DNA of 64,000 nucleotides from Zasmidium citrigriseum. Lineage: Eukaryota; Ascomycota; Dothideomycetes; Mycosphaerellales; Mycosphaerellaceae. The translations under genes were made by a program, and so were the position numbers. The stretch spans positions 372,001-436,000 of the forward strand of contig NHNW01000043.1 of assembly GCA_002786025.1 (NCBI GenBank), written 5' to 3'. The notes under the pieces are model-generated. The model was not told the origin of the DNA and did no database searches. It saw only the letters and a program-made list of their open reading frames with translations. This document shows positions 1 to 13,846 of this stretch, piece by piece. The first letter of the stretch is position 1; each line of letters begins with the position of its first letter.

Positions 1-545
1 TTTATAGATATCGCTTACTAGGACTTCGCTAAGGCTCTTACTACGAAAGGCGAGAAAATAGACGAGCTACTCGTACTTTTTAAGGCTACTATATATAATA
101 AGGCTAATATATAGAAGTTATAGCTAGATAGCTAGACCTAAGAGTTTCTCTAGTATAGCTACGCCTAAGCGTCTAGCGTTCGCGCTATACTAATAAAGAC
201 CTCTATACTTAAGTAGGGAGGTATAGTATATATCTAGTTATATAACCTAATTAAGAGTATTTTAGCTAGTACTAACTATAGCGCTAAGCCTACCTTTAGT
301 AACCCTAAGCTAAGGGCCCTTACCTTCTCTACTAAAATACTTAACGTCCTCTATAATACTACTAAATATAGCTTTCCTAGTATAGAAACCCGCTATAAGA
401 TAAAATAGGTTATAATTAATACTATTATATATATATATTATACTATATAGGATCTTAGTATTAACGATATTATAGAATTAGCCGAGTTAGGTTTTACCTA
501 TATAGGCTTTCGGGTTAGGGTTAGCTCGATATTAAGAAGCCTATA
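1..545 (+). pseudogene. RIP-degraded relic of unknown protein, cut by window edge
   Basis: Frame 1 reads as protein when TAG/TAA is taken as former Gln/Trp: about 180 codons with a plausible mix of residues, including KGEKIDELLVLFKATIYNKA near the start and DLSINDIIELAELGFTYIGF near the end. The 5' end lies outside the window. No family was recognised and no catalytic motif is visible. All stops are TAG/TAA, as expected for RIP. The frame becomes unclear after about 545, so the original gene may have continued through an intron. Moderate confidence that this was coding; no confidence about function. Confidence 0.45.
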
Positions 546-2130
546 GCCTAATTAGATTTCGCGGCTTCCTCTCTAGCTAATAGGAATTTCCTTACTTTAC
601 CTCGTACTCTCGCTATACTATATCTATATAATAAAATATACTCCTATATACTTAAGGCTAATAGATCTTTCTTCTCGTAGATAGAGCGATAGTCTCGGAC
701 TCGCCTATATCTATTATAAGAGTCGTAGGCGTCCTAATCCTACTATACTATAGCCCTTACCTTTAAAGCTAGGCGCGCGCGTAGAATACTCTAGTAGGCG
801 TATAATATAGAGGCTAGTACTAGGCGAGAAGGCCGTACCTATACCCTTCGTAGAGATATTCGTTTACGAAGCGTTTATAAGGAAAGATTCCTCTAGTTAG
901 AGAAATAGTTTACCTTTTATATAAAGGCGTTCTTTAATAGTATTCTACTAAATAAGCTACCCTCGTATCTACCCTTCGTACCTTACTAACTACTACTATA
1001 ACGATACTACCCTCTCTACCGCTATTCTACTAGTCTCTACCTTATCCTTCTACTATATACCCTTTATAATACTAAGATTCCGCGTCTATCTCTAACGCTA
1101 AAGTTACTATACCTATACTATCCTTTAGTATAGTTATATATAACTATAGCCTTAAGCCTTCTCTCCTCGCGATAGCTATCTAGCTAATAGGATTTTAGTA
1201 CTTTAACGCTCGACTAATAGAAGATTAGGAATCCCGCGCGCTACTATTTAGAAAGAGGATAGTAATTCGCTATTACTCGAAGAGTATTAACTAATAAGAG
1301 GGTAGGACTACGATATAGTAATAAGTAGTATAAGCGCGGCTATTATAATAAGTTATATAATCTAAGGAGGTACGACCTACTAGTCTATTAACGCTCTATT
1401 ACTATTACTCGTATAATCGCGAGACCGCTCTTCCTAGCCTTAAATAGATAATTACTACGTCCTTTACGATCGCGGCTTCTTCTTTAGTACTAGCTTCGCG
1501 ATATACTACTTACGCTTCGCCGCTACTAACGCCGCTTCCTTCTTCTTCTTCGCCTTCTCCTTCTCCTTCTCTCTCTTCTACTAAGCCTTCTCTACTAGTA
1601 TTTACCTCCGCTTATAACTAGGACCTACTATTAGGTCGTTATCCTCTTCTAAGCTATTATTAGATACTAGCCTAGGTCGAGAACTAATAAGGATAATAGA
1701 GCCTTCTCGCGACTAAGAAAGCGCGGTAGTACTATAAGCCTCTATTAGTACGCTTACTATACTAACTACTATACTCTCGCTCTATTATATAGTTACCTCT
1801 TCTATAGTAGGTATTAGATTACTAGTAGTAGATACGACTAGCGTATCTATAGCCTCCTCTCGTATATCTACTACTAGTCTAGGCGCGATCTTATCTCTCT
1901 CCTCTATAGCTACTTTAGCTACTTTAGCTATTAATCTAAGCCTAAGTTAGACTTACTCGTTAATATATCTACGGAAACGCTTAGCTACGTCTACTACTAA
2001 GCTTAGCTCTTCTTCGGTATCTAAGACTTTAATATCCTTACCTACGTTACTTAGTAGTAGTATTTTAGAGCGCCTTTACGCTAGACTACTCGCCTTTTCT
2101 AGGAAGCTACCTAGTATTAGCCCTCTATAC
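546..2130. other. Degraded region, no confident gene
   Basis: Short stretches look coding on the + strand (for example about 1230-1400, reading ...SNSLLLEEYQLIRE... once stops are read through), but frames change often and no motif is recognised. The stretch 1525-1580 is a pyrimidine-rich CTT/TCC run. It could be a Ser/Pro/Leu tract on + or a Glu/Lys/Arg tract on -, and the sequence cannot decide between them. No RNA gene or repeat array was seen. Confidence 0.35.
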
Positions 2131-2485
2131 GGCTCTTTATACTAACTCCTACCTATAGCGACGAGCTAAGGAAGTAGAAGAACTATAATACGCTAAGGTA
2201 TTAAGCTAGGAGGCTCGACCTAAAGGTATAGCTACTACGCTAGCGTAGAAGTAGAGAGGCGAGGCGTAGAGGCGAGAGAGCGAAACTAGAGCGCTTAAAG
2301 GCGGGATAGAGGTGTCTTAGGAGTTAGGGCGCGAAGCTAAGCCCTAGGAGAGTAGGTAGTAGCCTATAGCGCGACGGAAACTAGTCGTAGTTAAGGTATA
2401 GAGAGGAGAGTAGGTTATAGTAATAGTAATAGTATAATTAGTAGTAGTAGTAGTAGTAGTAATAAGAGAGTATTATTCCTAGGCC
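2130..2485 (+). pseudogene. Relic with coiled-coil-like Glu/Arg/Lys-rich segment
   Basis: Reading through TAG, a charged segment rich in Glu, Arg, Lys, Gln and Ala appears (QRRAKEVEELQYAKVL and then several dozen similar residues), which suggests a helical or coiled-coil tail. It runs into a Val/Ile stretch encoded by a TAG/GTA trinucleotide run at 2440-2460. Charged tails of this kind are common in fungal transposon proteins and in many nuclear proteins, so no function is assigned. Stops are only TAG/TAA. Direction is inferred from the quality of the read-through frame. Confidence 0.4.
2438..2462. repeat. TAG trinucleotide microsatellite
   Basis: About seven perfect tandem copies of TAG/GTA, preceded at 2419-2434 by the related TAGTAA pattern. 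In unmutated DNA this may have been a (TGG)n or (CAG)n tract, which RIP would turn into TAG. Confidence 0.8.
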
Positions 2486-3730
2486 TAGGCGTAGATAATA
2501 CTACTATAGAGGCCCTACTAGCTAACGATCGCTAGAGCCTTACTATCGAGAGAGAAGACTCGTCTATAGTAGAAGGTAGCGTAGGGACTATTTATAATTA
2601 GCTTTCTAGATAGATAGTATATAGGGTAAATTAAAGTAGTATCTACCTCCCCTTACTACTAGTCGTACCTCCGTTATAGGAGGCGTTAGCGAAGACTACG
2701 TAACTAGTAGTTAAGGTATCGCTAGGCTAGGCCTAAAGATAATACGCGAATACTCTAGCTACGTTACTCGAGCTAGGTTATACTATAGTATCTCTATACT
2801 CTCCGCTAATTCTACTACCTAGTATCGCTCTACTAGTATTATAAATACCTACCTTTAGGACTTAGTAAGTAGCCCTTCTACTTACCCTTCTTAACCCTAC
2901 TCTACTAAGGCCTCTACCTCTTACTAGCGAGTACTACCTACTACTAGTACTAGTCTCTCTACTAGCTCTATAAACCTATTCTCTACCTCCCTTATTACGT
3001 AGCTCGTATTAATCCTCGCGCTACTCTTAGTCTATAGTACTTAGATATTAAAGGCGAAAGGTATAATAAACGAGAGTAGCTTAGTCGAGAGATAAGGTAA
3101 AGGTATACTATAAGTTCGTTAGTAGCTAAGGCGTTAGAGCTCTAATATTAAGAAGTAGAAATAGAAGCGAACTAGAAGATAGCCTCCCTTTTATACCTTA
3201 TTAGCGAGTAAAATAGGAGTAATATACTCTCGTCGCGCTACTTTCGATCGTTCCGCGCGCTTATAGAGCGTATCTCGTAACTACCTACTCCTAGATATTA
3301 ATAGTATAACTATAGTAGCTCTAGTAAGGCTCTAGCGAGGAGTAAGACTTACGTATAGCGAGGATAGTAAGAGTACTATCTAGCTAGCTAGTATTACGTC
3401 TATATAAGGATATATTCGATAGGTAAGGCGCTAAAAACGGCTAGTAATATTAGCGAGTACTATAGGGTAGTAGTATTAGCTAAGATACCAATTACGACTA
3501 TAGCGAAACTACTCTAATCTCTACTAATTTAAGATATAGGGCTTATTAGCGATTATTAGAAGATACCTTAGGCTTATACTATATAGTACTCTATTACCCT
3601 AAGTAACCCTAACTCTAACTATACTCTATAAATAAGGCCTTTCGCTATTATAAGGTAAAACTCCTCCTAACTAAGCTAGCGAGGCTCTCGACTCGAAAGA
3701 GATACTATCGTAGAGCGAAAGAAAAATTAG
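2486..3730 (+). other. Degraded coding-like DNA, no recognised gene
   Basis: A Leu-rich + frame can be followed at about 2690-3005 (segments such as TLATLLELGYTIVSLYS) when TAG/TAA is read as Gln/Trp. Beyond 3005 the frame is lost; shorter plausible stretches appear up to about 3700. No domain was recognised. The region ends at the first of the palindromic motifs described below, so it may be the 3' part of the gene upstream of the giant relic. Confidence 0.3.
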
Positions 3731-3737
3731 AAGTGTT

Positions 3738-3935
3738 TTTTAGACTAGAGAAATAGTTTATTTAATAGATTCGGTATCTTTAACAAACTAATCGCGTTTA
3801 TATAAAGACGACTTATACTATCGTATCCTAAAGTAGTACCTACTCCTACTAGGTAGAGTAGTAGGTAAGTAGAAGCTATTATTCTAAGGGCGAAGTAAGA
3901 CTAAAAACGCTTTTCTAATTAGAAGAACGCTTTAC
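3738..3935. repeat. Palindromic motif pair, intergenic
   Basis: Two members of the left-block palindrome family (core TCTRRYYAGA flanked by T/A-rich arms) lie about 170 bases apart, at about 3748-3766 and 3912-3930, between the degraded DNA on the left and the giant relic on the right. Their position at a gene boundary matches other members at about 9700, 16330, 17990, 19660 and 21450. Confidence 0.6.
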
Positions 3936-4289
3936 TCTATTAATTCTATATCTTTTATAAAGTAGTTATCTTTATTAAAATATAAAGCGAACCGCTAAAC
4001 TACTATACGAAATCTCTCGATCTTATTCTACTAAATTATAAATACGACTAAACTACTCCTAATCCTTCTTCTCTTTAGAAATATCCCCTTAAGCCTATCT
4101 TTATTCGTCTTTCCTCCTATTACTACTCTCCTATACCTTTTATTTATATCCCTCGTTCTATTATTAACGAGCGATTAATAGTCGTACTAGCGTAATCCTT
4201 CGCCTTCTCCTAAATATCTTCCTCTAACTAGCTTTCCTCTACTCTCTCTTATACTCTCCTCTTCCTATCTATACGCTATATCTCGACTA

Positions 4290-7200
4290 GTATTTAATCT
4301 TACTCGTATTCTCTATATTTATACCGCTTCGACTTCGAATACCTTATAGACGTAAGCCTACTACCTAGAGCCCTCGCTCTTAAGCTATATACGAAGTATA
4401 GTTAAAAGAGAAGAAGAGGCTCTCTAATTTAGTAACTAATACGAAACGCTACGGACGTAGTATAGGAAGTATATAGGATACCTAGCTATCGTCCTAGCTA
4501 CCCTTAGAGAATATATAATCTAGTAGTAGTATATTTCGTCTACTCGTACCTTAACTATTAATAATAGAAGCTATTCCTAGTCTAACTCCTATATTATATC
4601 TAATCGCCCTCTCTTAAAGACCTCCGCCCTTCCTACTACTATCTTAAGTATCTTCTTAACTACTATTATAACTACGCTATCCTATTACTACGCGGTCTTC
4701 CTTACTCTAGCCTCTCGTACTAAAGCTCTCTATATAGGAAGACGACGCCTTCGTTTTAGTATCCTAGATATCCGACTATACCCCTATCCTATATTAACCC
4801 GCTTCTCCTACTATTCTACGCCCTCTAATTACTACTATTACCTCTTATAATCTCCCTATTTGCTAAGCTATACTAGATCCCGCTACGCGTAGTCTCGACG
4901 TACTTAGTACTCTCTCTCTCGCTAACGATATAGAACTAACTTAACTATAGACTACGCTTTACTAACCCTTAGTTACCTCGTCCTTAACGTAGTATATATT
5001 ATAATATCTACTCTTATAGCCTATAAGTCCTCTCGATATTAACGCTTAACCTCCCTCCTATACTAGAGTAGGTATACGTTTAGGTAAAGGCTAGCTATAG
5101 TCTTTATTAAGGCGGTTAATATTACCTATATATACTCCTAATATCGTCCTATCCTTAAATACTAAAGTACTTACTCTCTTCCGCTCTCCCTTACCTACTA
5201 CTACTACTTAGCTAGTAGCTACGCCTAGCCGCCTACTACGCTAATAATACTATAATACGCTATAGCTACTACTAGCTCTAACCTATACTCTAGTCTTCGA
5301 AGAGTATAAATACTTCGAGCTACTACCTATTAAAGAAATAGAAGCTAATACTACTATAAGTAACGTATTCTAAGAGACGTATAATAGGATACTATCGCTA
5401 CTAATACTCGCGTAATCTAATATATATAATCTATACTCCTCTCGCTCGCTAGAATCTTAGCTAGTAGTATCCTAACCTACTCCGCTATCGCCCTAGAGGG
5501 TTACGTATATTATATAGGAAGCCTAAGGTCTTAATTCGACTCTTACGCGTAGTATTTAACTCTCTAGCGATAGTTATATATCTCGTAATAATCTACTACG
5601 AGCTAGTATACTAAACTATAGCCCTCTTAAACCCTCTCTTTAGTTATCTAAGATACCTCGCGTTACGTATAGCTCTAGCCTAATATCTTTACCTAGCTTA
5701 ACTCTACCTTATTATAATAGAACTATAAGGAATCGAGCGCGATAACTATAGGCTAAACTACCTCGTCCCTAATCTATTCCTTTAGACCCTAACGAGACGC
5801 TACTTAGATAATTAGAGAACGAATTCGACCTAGATATATATTATTTATCGTCTAAGGATAAGATTTCGTCTCCTCGTTAGAATTAGAGGACCTACTCGCC
5901 GCTAGAAGTATAGGCTAATATAGCGCTAGTAGAGCCTACTAACTTTATAGTAGACTATCTTACTACTAGCTTCTACCTTAGTAGTTATAAGTATAGTCGT
6001 AATACTACTTTATAACTATTATTCTCTTATAGCCTTACTTAATAGTACGAGGTCTAGCGTATAGCGCTCCCTAACGTCCTTAGTAATCTCGCTACGGATA
6101 AGCTAAAGTATCTACTACTACGATACTCTCGTAATTAGCTAGATAATACCTCCTAGTACGCTCTCCTTATAGGCGTAGCTAACGACCCGCTCTACGCTTA
6201 AGAGGTTAAAGATCCTAACTACCCTAACTATATATTACTCTCCTTAAAGGCCTCGTACGCCTATAACGCTAACCCTAACTCTATCGAGATCTCTTATATA
6301 TAGGATATCGATTATCTAATACTCCTCTTTACCTCCCTCGCTACCTATTATACTACTATATAGGTATTCTATACCTAACGCTTTACTAAGACTATCGCCG
6401 TCGATTAGTACGCTACTATTAGCTAGTACTCTATCGTCCCTTAAGAATATAAGTACTTCTAACTCGCGCGTAGCTTTACTACTACCGACTTTAATACCTA
6501 TATCTTCTTTCCTAGCCTCCTAGTTCCTCCCCGCGATCCTAATAGAAAGATACGAAAGGCGAAGTACTAGTAGGCGCGAGTATATCTAACGCTCGTATAG
6601 TAGGAATACTAGGTTAACTATATACTATTACCTACGATAAGAGCTATATATAGAAAGGAGGTAATATAAGAATATCCTTCGTTATAGAGTAATATATACG
6701 ATCGCGTTATATTACGCTAGCGGGAGAATATATATATTAATATATAGTAAGGTTAGAGTAAGCTAGGCTACTAGCTACTAAATAGGCTAGGTAGCGCTAG
6801 GTAGTATATAGAACTATCTCGTCTCTAAGATAAGATTATATAATAAGCGCGTAGCTACGACGATCTAGTATAGGATAATCCCTAGCTTATTATAGTAACC
6901 TACGGCTATAAGGCGGTATATATAGTATCTAGCCCTAGGCGGCTCTAGGCGGCTCTTCTCGTAGACGTAGCTACGCGATTTACTAACGACTTCGTTAATA
7001 TACAATATATAGTAGGAGATCTAGGCTATTATAACTAGGCTAAAAGCGAAGACCTATATAGCGCTACTAATAAAGCTAACCCTAAGCTATTCGTCTTACT
7101 ATAGGCTACTTAATATAATCGCGCTAATATCTATTAGCTTAGTCTTACTAGCTACTACTAGGAGTTCTAGTAGAGAGGTACTAGCGAGGCGTCTAGTATT

Positions 7201-9250
7201 TATACCTCTCCTAGGGCGCCTTCGTAACTCTACGCGGAAGGGTTCTACTATATATAGTCGTATAATAGCTTTAAGGATATTATAGCGAGTATAGACTATA
7301 CTACTAGCGCCCTTTTCTCTAAACTAGACTTCCGCCTTCTTACCTTTAGTCGAGGGACGCTCGACGATATATATTCGATTACTAAGTATCGCTATAAGGG
7401 TTAGATACTACGAGAGCGGCTCCTTTATACTCTATAGTAGATAATACTACGTATCTACTATACCTTCGCCTCGCGCTCTCGAAAGGGCCTTAGATCGTTA
7501 GCCTATTAGGAATATTATATTACGCTCTCTATACTAGCTACTATTACTATACGAGAAGCTAACCTTTCCTAGTAGCCCTTATTAGAAGCTAACGTCTATT
7601 AGCCCTACTTAGTCCTACGCTAGAGCGAAGTTATTAACTTCCTCTACTAGTAGTATAATCGCTAGCTATACGCCGTCTCTATAGTATAGTCTCTAGCCTC
7701 TATTAAACGACTACTTCTTCTTTATACTAACGTCTATAAGGTCGAGGAGTTAGACTCCGCTATACTCGCGGTATTATTTAACTACCTATTATTCTCTCTT
7801 AATAGCGAATCGCTTTCCCTCTATTAGTATATAGAGAAGTATCTATATAGGCCTAAGAGTACTAAGAAGGGTATAGAAGAAGAGCCTAGCTCTAATACGC
7901 TAGCTAAAGATAACTACGTTAGTACCTACGAGGACGATAAACCTAATACTTATACTAATTCTACTACTAGTACTATACGCCGCGGCCTAGATCTTAAAAC
8001 GGCTTTATCGTAGACTAATATAGTCTGGCTCCCGCTTAATATATTCTATTAGGAGCGTCTACGCTTCTATAGAGACGTCCTTATCTAGACTACCTTTAAC
8101 TTAAGCTACCTACGTATTAATACCTATATTGTAGGACGCCTAGATCGCGAGGACTACTTTCGCTAGGCCGCCTAAGGCGCCTATATATAGCTACGAGAAG
8201 TATAGCGCTAGCTTAGCGAGCGTAAAGTCGCCTAGGATAAGTATAACTACTAGGAGCGATCTACTTTCTGTGTTATATAGGACCTATATATCTACGTCTA
8301 TAGCTACTAGCTCCTTAGGTAACTATAGTAGAAGAACCGTCTACCCTATCTCGTTAATAAAGACTATAGCTCTACTTATAGTAACGCTTAGATAGGATCT
8401 ACCTCTCCTACCTAATATAAACCTATTACCTACGCTAAGCGTAATAGTCGCTATAGGCTTTCCTATAGCTTTATTACTCGCGCGTCTAGCTATAAACCGC
8501 TTATATCCTATATATAATCTTAGCGATAGTATAAGAACTACGTTACTAGCTTTAGCGTAAAGGACTTTAGCTAGTAGACTCGTATTCGAACGCTCTTTAA
8601 CTAGGATAATAGCTTCTACTATAAGTTATAGGACGATCTTATCTTTAGATACTAGGCTCGCTACTACTATTACTAGCTAGAGGCCGAGGTTTACTAAGGC
8701 GTTAGTAGATAGTAGATAGATAACTTTACTAACTATACTACCTAGTTTCTAACTATTCTCCTCTACTACGAGGCTAATAAGATATATTTTCGCGAGAAAC
8801 TACTAGAGTCGCTCTTTATCCCTAAGTACCTTCGAAAGCGACTCCCTAACGATAGTAAGGTAGTAAAGTAGATTACTATCTAATCTACTATATAGCGCGA
8901 AGGTAAATAGCTATTAGCGCTAGACGGCCTCTACCTACCTAATTACTTCTAGCTACTTAGCGATACCTATATAGATAAGTAAGATAATAAGTAGCCTAAG
9001 GTCGCTAATCGCCTACCCGATATCTACTAAACGGCCCCTAAATTCGTTACTAGTACTCGCCTATAATATATACCTAATAATATTAATAGTATAGTAGAAG
9101 AGAAAGCGGCTAGTATAGATAACAATAATAACGACGATAATAACGACGAAGGAGCTACGTATACTCGAGGCGAGGCGAATAATAGCTATAGTATAGACGA
9201 CTAATATAATACTAGCGTTATAGCTACTACGCTCGATATAACTTAATACC
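4290..9250 (+). pseudogene. Giant relic 1: unknown protein of about 1650 codons
   Basis: A single + frame can be followed for nearly 5 kb by reading TAG/TAA as Gln/Trp. Examples are LTYTLVFEEYKYFELLPIKE (5275 on), a Phe/Thr-rich part near 6300-6480, and AYQEYYITLSIL at 7501-7535. The C-terminus is Asn/Asp/Glu-rich (about 9110-9200). No known domain, signal peptide or clear membrane helix was recognised. It lies just upstream of a SNF2-family relic in the same orientation. The right block repeats this order with a relic of very similar length (about 28.4-33.2 kb), and a short block (RK...YxEYYI) lies at a comparable relative position in both. I infer the two giants are homologous, but the similarity is weak by eye. 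Function unknown. Confidence 0.6.
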
Positions 9251-10100
9251 TAGCGATAACTAAGAATAGAGAGGAGAGAGATAGGGAAGGATCGCGGATT
9301 AAAGTAGAGGATAGTATATAAGTCGTAAAGCGCGAGAAAGGGATTAGGTTTATTAAGCGCGAGTAATATAATATAGACGAGAGAGATAAAATAGCGAGTA
9401 GCCTAGACGAAAGTTACGTAGATACTAATAGACTATAGGAGGTCGCTATAAGAGGAATAAAATAGCCTTATAAGTCGTAAGTACTACCTAATATCCGATC
9501 GCCTTAATAGAAACAAACCGTTCTTCTAACTAGAAGATCCTATAATACCTACGTAGTATTTAATATTTACTTACTAGTATCCTAGATAATTAAGTATAAA
9601 GACTAATACCTATAACGGAAGACGTACTAGTAATACTAATAGCGATACTTACTACGAATAGAGTATCGATAGTATACGAGAAGAAGTACCTTAAATTAAA
9701 ATGTTTCTCTAATTAGAAAAATAGAGTAGCTAGTACGTAACCTCTAGCCTAACTTCGGTATATCGATTTATTTACTTACCTTACCTTACTTTACCTTACT
9801 TTACCTCTATAGCGCCCTTATATATTAGTACTTTAAGATATATATAAAGGCTACTTAGTACTACTTATTATACCTACCTTTACTCGCTCGCGATAGTAAA
9901 GGTATACTACTTATATCGTTATTATCGTATAGTTCGTATACTATAGTATAAATAAGTATCTACCGCCTCTAACCCTCTAACTTTCTATAATACCGATTTA
10001 ATCTCTAGCCCTTCCTTCCTTTCCCCTTTCGATTCTTCTAATTAGAGAAATACTTTACTCTAAGCGATTTCGACCTTTCTTTTATAAACTAACTCTAAAA
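9251..10100 (+). promoter_or_regulatory. Intergenic region with probable promoter of SNF2 relic 1
   Basis: After the giant relic there is a palindrome at about 9704-9720, a short tandem repeat of TTACCTTACT-type units at 9772-9802, and a TATA-like box TATATAAAGG at 9841-9850. Pyrimidine-rich DNA typical of fungal transcript starts follows. A further palindrome lies at 10033-10050, and a branch/acceptor-like string (AACTAACTC...GCTAG) near 10086-10110 could mark a 5'-UTR intron. The next recognisable coding frame (SNF2 relic 1) begins just after. Confidence 0.5.
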
Positions 10101-10746
10101 GCGCTAGTAGTATACTCCTCTAATAGACTATACCTTTACCTACTAACTTTTACTCTATACTATACGTAAGTAACTCTAACTCTACTCTCCTCTAAAGATA
10201 AAGAACCCTAACCCTAACGAACTATATACGCCTAGCTATAGTCGCCCTAAGAGTAGTCGCTCTAGTAGTACTCGCGGCGGTTATAGCGCTAACTAGGCCT
10301 CTAGCGGTATAAGCGGCTTAACTTCCTCTAGCGATTTCTCTACTACCCTACGCGCCTAAAGTAGTAGAGGCGACGAAACTAGTAGAAGCTCCTATAGTAG
10401 TAGAGCTCGTAGTAGCTACGGTAGCGCTAATATAAGTATACCTACTCGTCCCCCCGCTAATATTAATAAGTAGAGTACTAGTATAGATACCGCCTATAAC
10501 TCGTAGAAGATTACTACCTACTTAGACCTAAATAAGAAGCGTAAGGCTAAAGAGCTATAAATAAAGGTAAATAGTACTATTCGAGTACTATATATAGAAG
10601 TAGGTATATATATTATAAACGTAGAGGTAACTAGTAAATCTCTACCGCTAGTCGCTAGCTATCTAAACCTTATTAATACTTAGTAACTCGAGGTTCTCTA
10701 TAACTATAACTAGGAGGCCTTTACCTACCTCGGCGAGGCTTATAGA

Positions 10747-10895
10747 GTAAGTCTACTATTTAAATAGTAAACTCTAACGAAACTTTTCTCTAGTTAGAAG
10801 AAAAAAGGCTATCGTTAGAGGGTTTATTTATTCTAAGTAGAGAAAAGTTTTAATAGAGTTATATAGATTTTCCCCTCGCTAACTATTTATACTAG
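10747..10895 (+). other. Intron 1 of SNF2 relic 1, with inverted palindrome pair
   Basis: Donor GTAAGT at 10747, branch-like GCTAAC near 10879 and acceptor ACTAG ending at 10895. Inside are two palindromic motifs in inverted arrangement: AACTTTTCTCTAGTTAGAAG at 10781-10800 and its approximate reverse complement at about 10826-10852. Confidence 0.7.
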
Positions 10896-12192
10896 AATAA
10901 GTTTAGTTTTAAACTAACCTCTCTCGACGCTAACGGCGACCTACTATCCCTCTAGTTTCCTAAACTTATTAAGCGTATCCGCGCTAGTAAGATCCTATTC
11001 GACTAGGTTAAGAGTAGTAAGGAGCTAATAGTAGAGGCCTTTACTACGTAGGCGGGTACTAGTACTATACGTATATACGCCTACTAGGTACGCTATATCT
11101 ACCTTATATTCGAGGCCTTTAAGAAACTCCTAAAGGAGCTTAAGGATATTAGTATCCCTACTATCTTTACTAGCTAAGACTTTAAGGATAACGACGAGAC
11201 TATCCCTACTAAAGTTAAGGCCGCTAGTAAGCTTATATAGGATCGCTATATACTCGAAGACGTCTACTACGCCTTTATCTTATTTAACTACCTCTAGATA
11301 TTAGCGAAGAAGAGGTATACCTAGATAGAGAAGAGTAGTAAGGTAGCTAGCGTTAATAAGTACGATATTAATAGCTACTATTCTAAACCCTAGAATAAGG
11401 CTATTATCCTCCCTATCTTCTATATCCCGCGTAGTATAATTAATACTACTACTTAAGATTAGGACTAGTAACTCGCCTTACGCTAGATAGACGAGAGAAA
11501 CTAGAAGTAGGCTAAGACGGCGCTATAGAACTTAAATATACTCTAGAACTACGTATAGGCGTAGTTATAGGGTAAGGATCTAGTATAGAGTAATAATCCC
11601 TATACGTCTACTAAGGGCGTTAAGGCTCTATATAGTATAGGCGCTAGCTAGGTTATTAGTAAGAACCTCGTAAATATTAATAAGTAATCCTATAACGTAG
11701 CGCTACCTAGCGTCTATATTAATCTCGAGTACCTCTATACTAATATAACCGCTTAGGACGCCTCGCTCTTCGAATACTTAAGTAATAAAGCTATAAAGGC
11801 TAATATAGCTACTTTAATAGAAGCTACTTCTATAGACCTCCTTAGCCTAGCTACTAAGAGCGACTTCTTCTACTACTAGGTTACCCTTAATAAGAACTCT
11901 ACCTAAGCTTCTACTATAGAAGAGGTTAAGTAAGAACTAAGATACCTCGAGATCGTAAAAGACCTCGCTAAGCCTAATAAGGTCTCTAACGCCTACTATA
12001 TAGTTACTTACTTTAGTTAGAAGCTTAAGACCTATTAGCTATAGGGTATCTACTAGCTCGTAAAGATACTAATAGGCTTACTCGTAAGCGCTATCCTTAG
12101 CGACGGTATAAGTCTTAGTAAGACTATTACTACTATATAGACTATCTTAGAGCTCGCGGAGTAGAAAGACGAAGAGATTAATAACTAGGATA

Positions 12193-12305
12193 GTAAGTTT
12201 AAAACTATAATCTTTCTCTAACTAGAAAAAATTATTCGTTTAGTAAATTAAACTTCTCTAGTTAGAAGAAAGTTTTAAATCTACTTAAACTAATATATTA
12301 TATAG
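12193..12305 (+). other. Intron 2 of SNF2 relic 1, with inverted palindrome pair
   Basis: Donor GTAAGT at 12193, branch-like ACTAAT near 12288 and acceptor TATAG ending at 12305. Removing it joins ...NNQD to ILQEFLIEIYEEK in frame. It contains two palindromes, about 12211-12230 and 12252-12273, that are approximate reverse complements of each other; their flanks (TTTAAAACT and AGTTTTAAA) also pair. Confidence 0.75.
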
Positions 12306-13846
12306 TAATATTATAGGAATTCCTTATCGAGATATACGAGGAGAAGACTATTACTTAACTTACTATAGATACTAAGGCTAACCTCGAGCTTACCTTTTCT
12401 ATACCTATTACTAACGCTAGCGAAGCTATCCTAAAGAAGCGTAAGCGTAAGCTAAATACCTTTATCTACGCCTAAGCCCTTAAGATATTCGAAAATAACG
12501 ATAATAATATAGATACTTCCTTTACGAAGTATATTAACGCTCTTATTAAGGCTAGCGAGGTACCTAATAACTTTACTACTACTCGCCTCTTTTATTATCC
12601 TATCTTAGTTACTAGCCTACTAAACGTCGTCTCTACCTAGGTTAGTTATTAGGAGTAGTTTTATAATAACCCTATAACCTAGCGCTATATTACCCTCTTC
12701 CTTCTCGCTAGCCTTAGTAAAGATAAGGCCCTCGCCTAGTATAAGGATATTATACTAAGTATACTAGACGACCTAAATAGTAAGTTAGATTCGCTAGACT
12801 CGTATAATATAGCTACTTCGAGAACCCTCTTCGTTACTACTTTTTAAGCGCTATAGAAAGTCCTTCTCTTCTCTAAGAAGGGTACTCGTAAGTCTAATAA
12901 CGACGATAAAGACGATAATAAGGATAAAGAGGAATACTATAGCTTCGCTAATACTATAGATAACGAGATAGGCTTAGTTAATAGCGACAATAGCGATAGA
13001 GAGAGATCTAATTAGGGTAATAATAGTACCGCTTTAGCGACCTAGAAGGTTCCTAAGAAGGTCTATACTATCTAGTACTAGTCCTACTTTAACCTTTAGG
13101 CTTTTAGTCTCGCTATAGTAGATAAAGCGTATTATATTAAGAACTCTACTACGAGATAGACCCGCGCTATCTTTAGCTTAAAAGTCGCTATAATTGTCCT
13201 CCTTACTACTATACTAGCTAAGAATAGCGTACTAGATATAGAGAGTATACTCGCTATTATCTATAAGTACCTTAAGCGTAAGAGTAGATACCTATTAGGC
13301 TAGCTAAAGGGCGAGCCTCCGAATCGTATAACCTATAAGGAATTCTATACGAAGTTTACCTAGTAGTATAGCGGCGATATTAGTAAGATCCCGTAGAATA
13401 TACTAGCCTTCTACCTTAGTACTCTCGATCCTACGAACTTTATTAGAGAGCTTAGGAAATATAGTAGTAGTAACGTAGGCGTAGCGAACGATATACTTCT
13501 ACTACTATCCGCTATATACGTCTTCCGCTATATACCTAGCGACTACCTTAAGCTATTTAGAGAGTCTATTATCGTTAGTTCGGAGATTCCTCTCTAGAAG
13601 GCTATTACCTAGGAACTATAGATATTACCTCTATAGGCTAGTATCTACTTCGGCGTCCTAGCTAACCTCGAGACTATTACTATCCTATTTATCGAAAAGG
13701 ATAAATAGGAGACTACGAGCGGTAAGCTAAAGCTAAACGCGCGTATTATACCTACCTACTACTATCTTATTATCGCTAGTTTCGCTCTATTACTTAATAT
13801 CTTCTTTAAGCGGGCTATTAACCCTAAGGCCGCCTAGGTCTAGGTA

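Noticed and set aside
1500..1600. Glu/Lys-rich minus-strand protein segment
   Set aside because: The pyrimidine run gives open frames on both strands by composition alone, with no flanking support.
9772..9803. TTACCTTACT short repeat as a regulatory array
   Set aside because: Only three imperfect units in a pyrimidine-rich promoter; mentioned within the promoter feature but not enough for a separate claim.
10205..10222. CCCTAACCCTAA-like string suggesting telomere repeat (also GGGTTAGGGTTAG near 505)
   Set aside because: Only two units at each site and many single CCCTAA strings elsewhere; this is expected in CA/TG-depleted DNA and is not a telomere or interstitial array.
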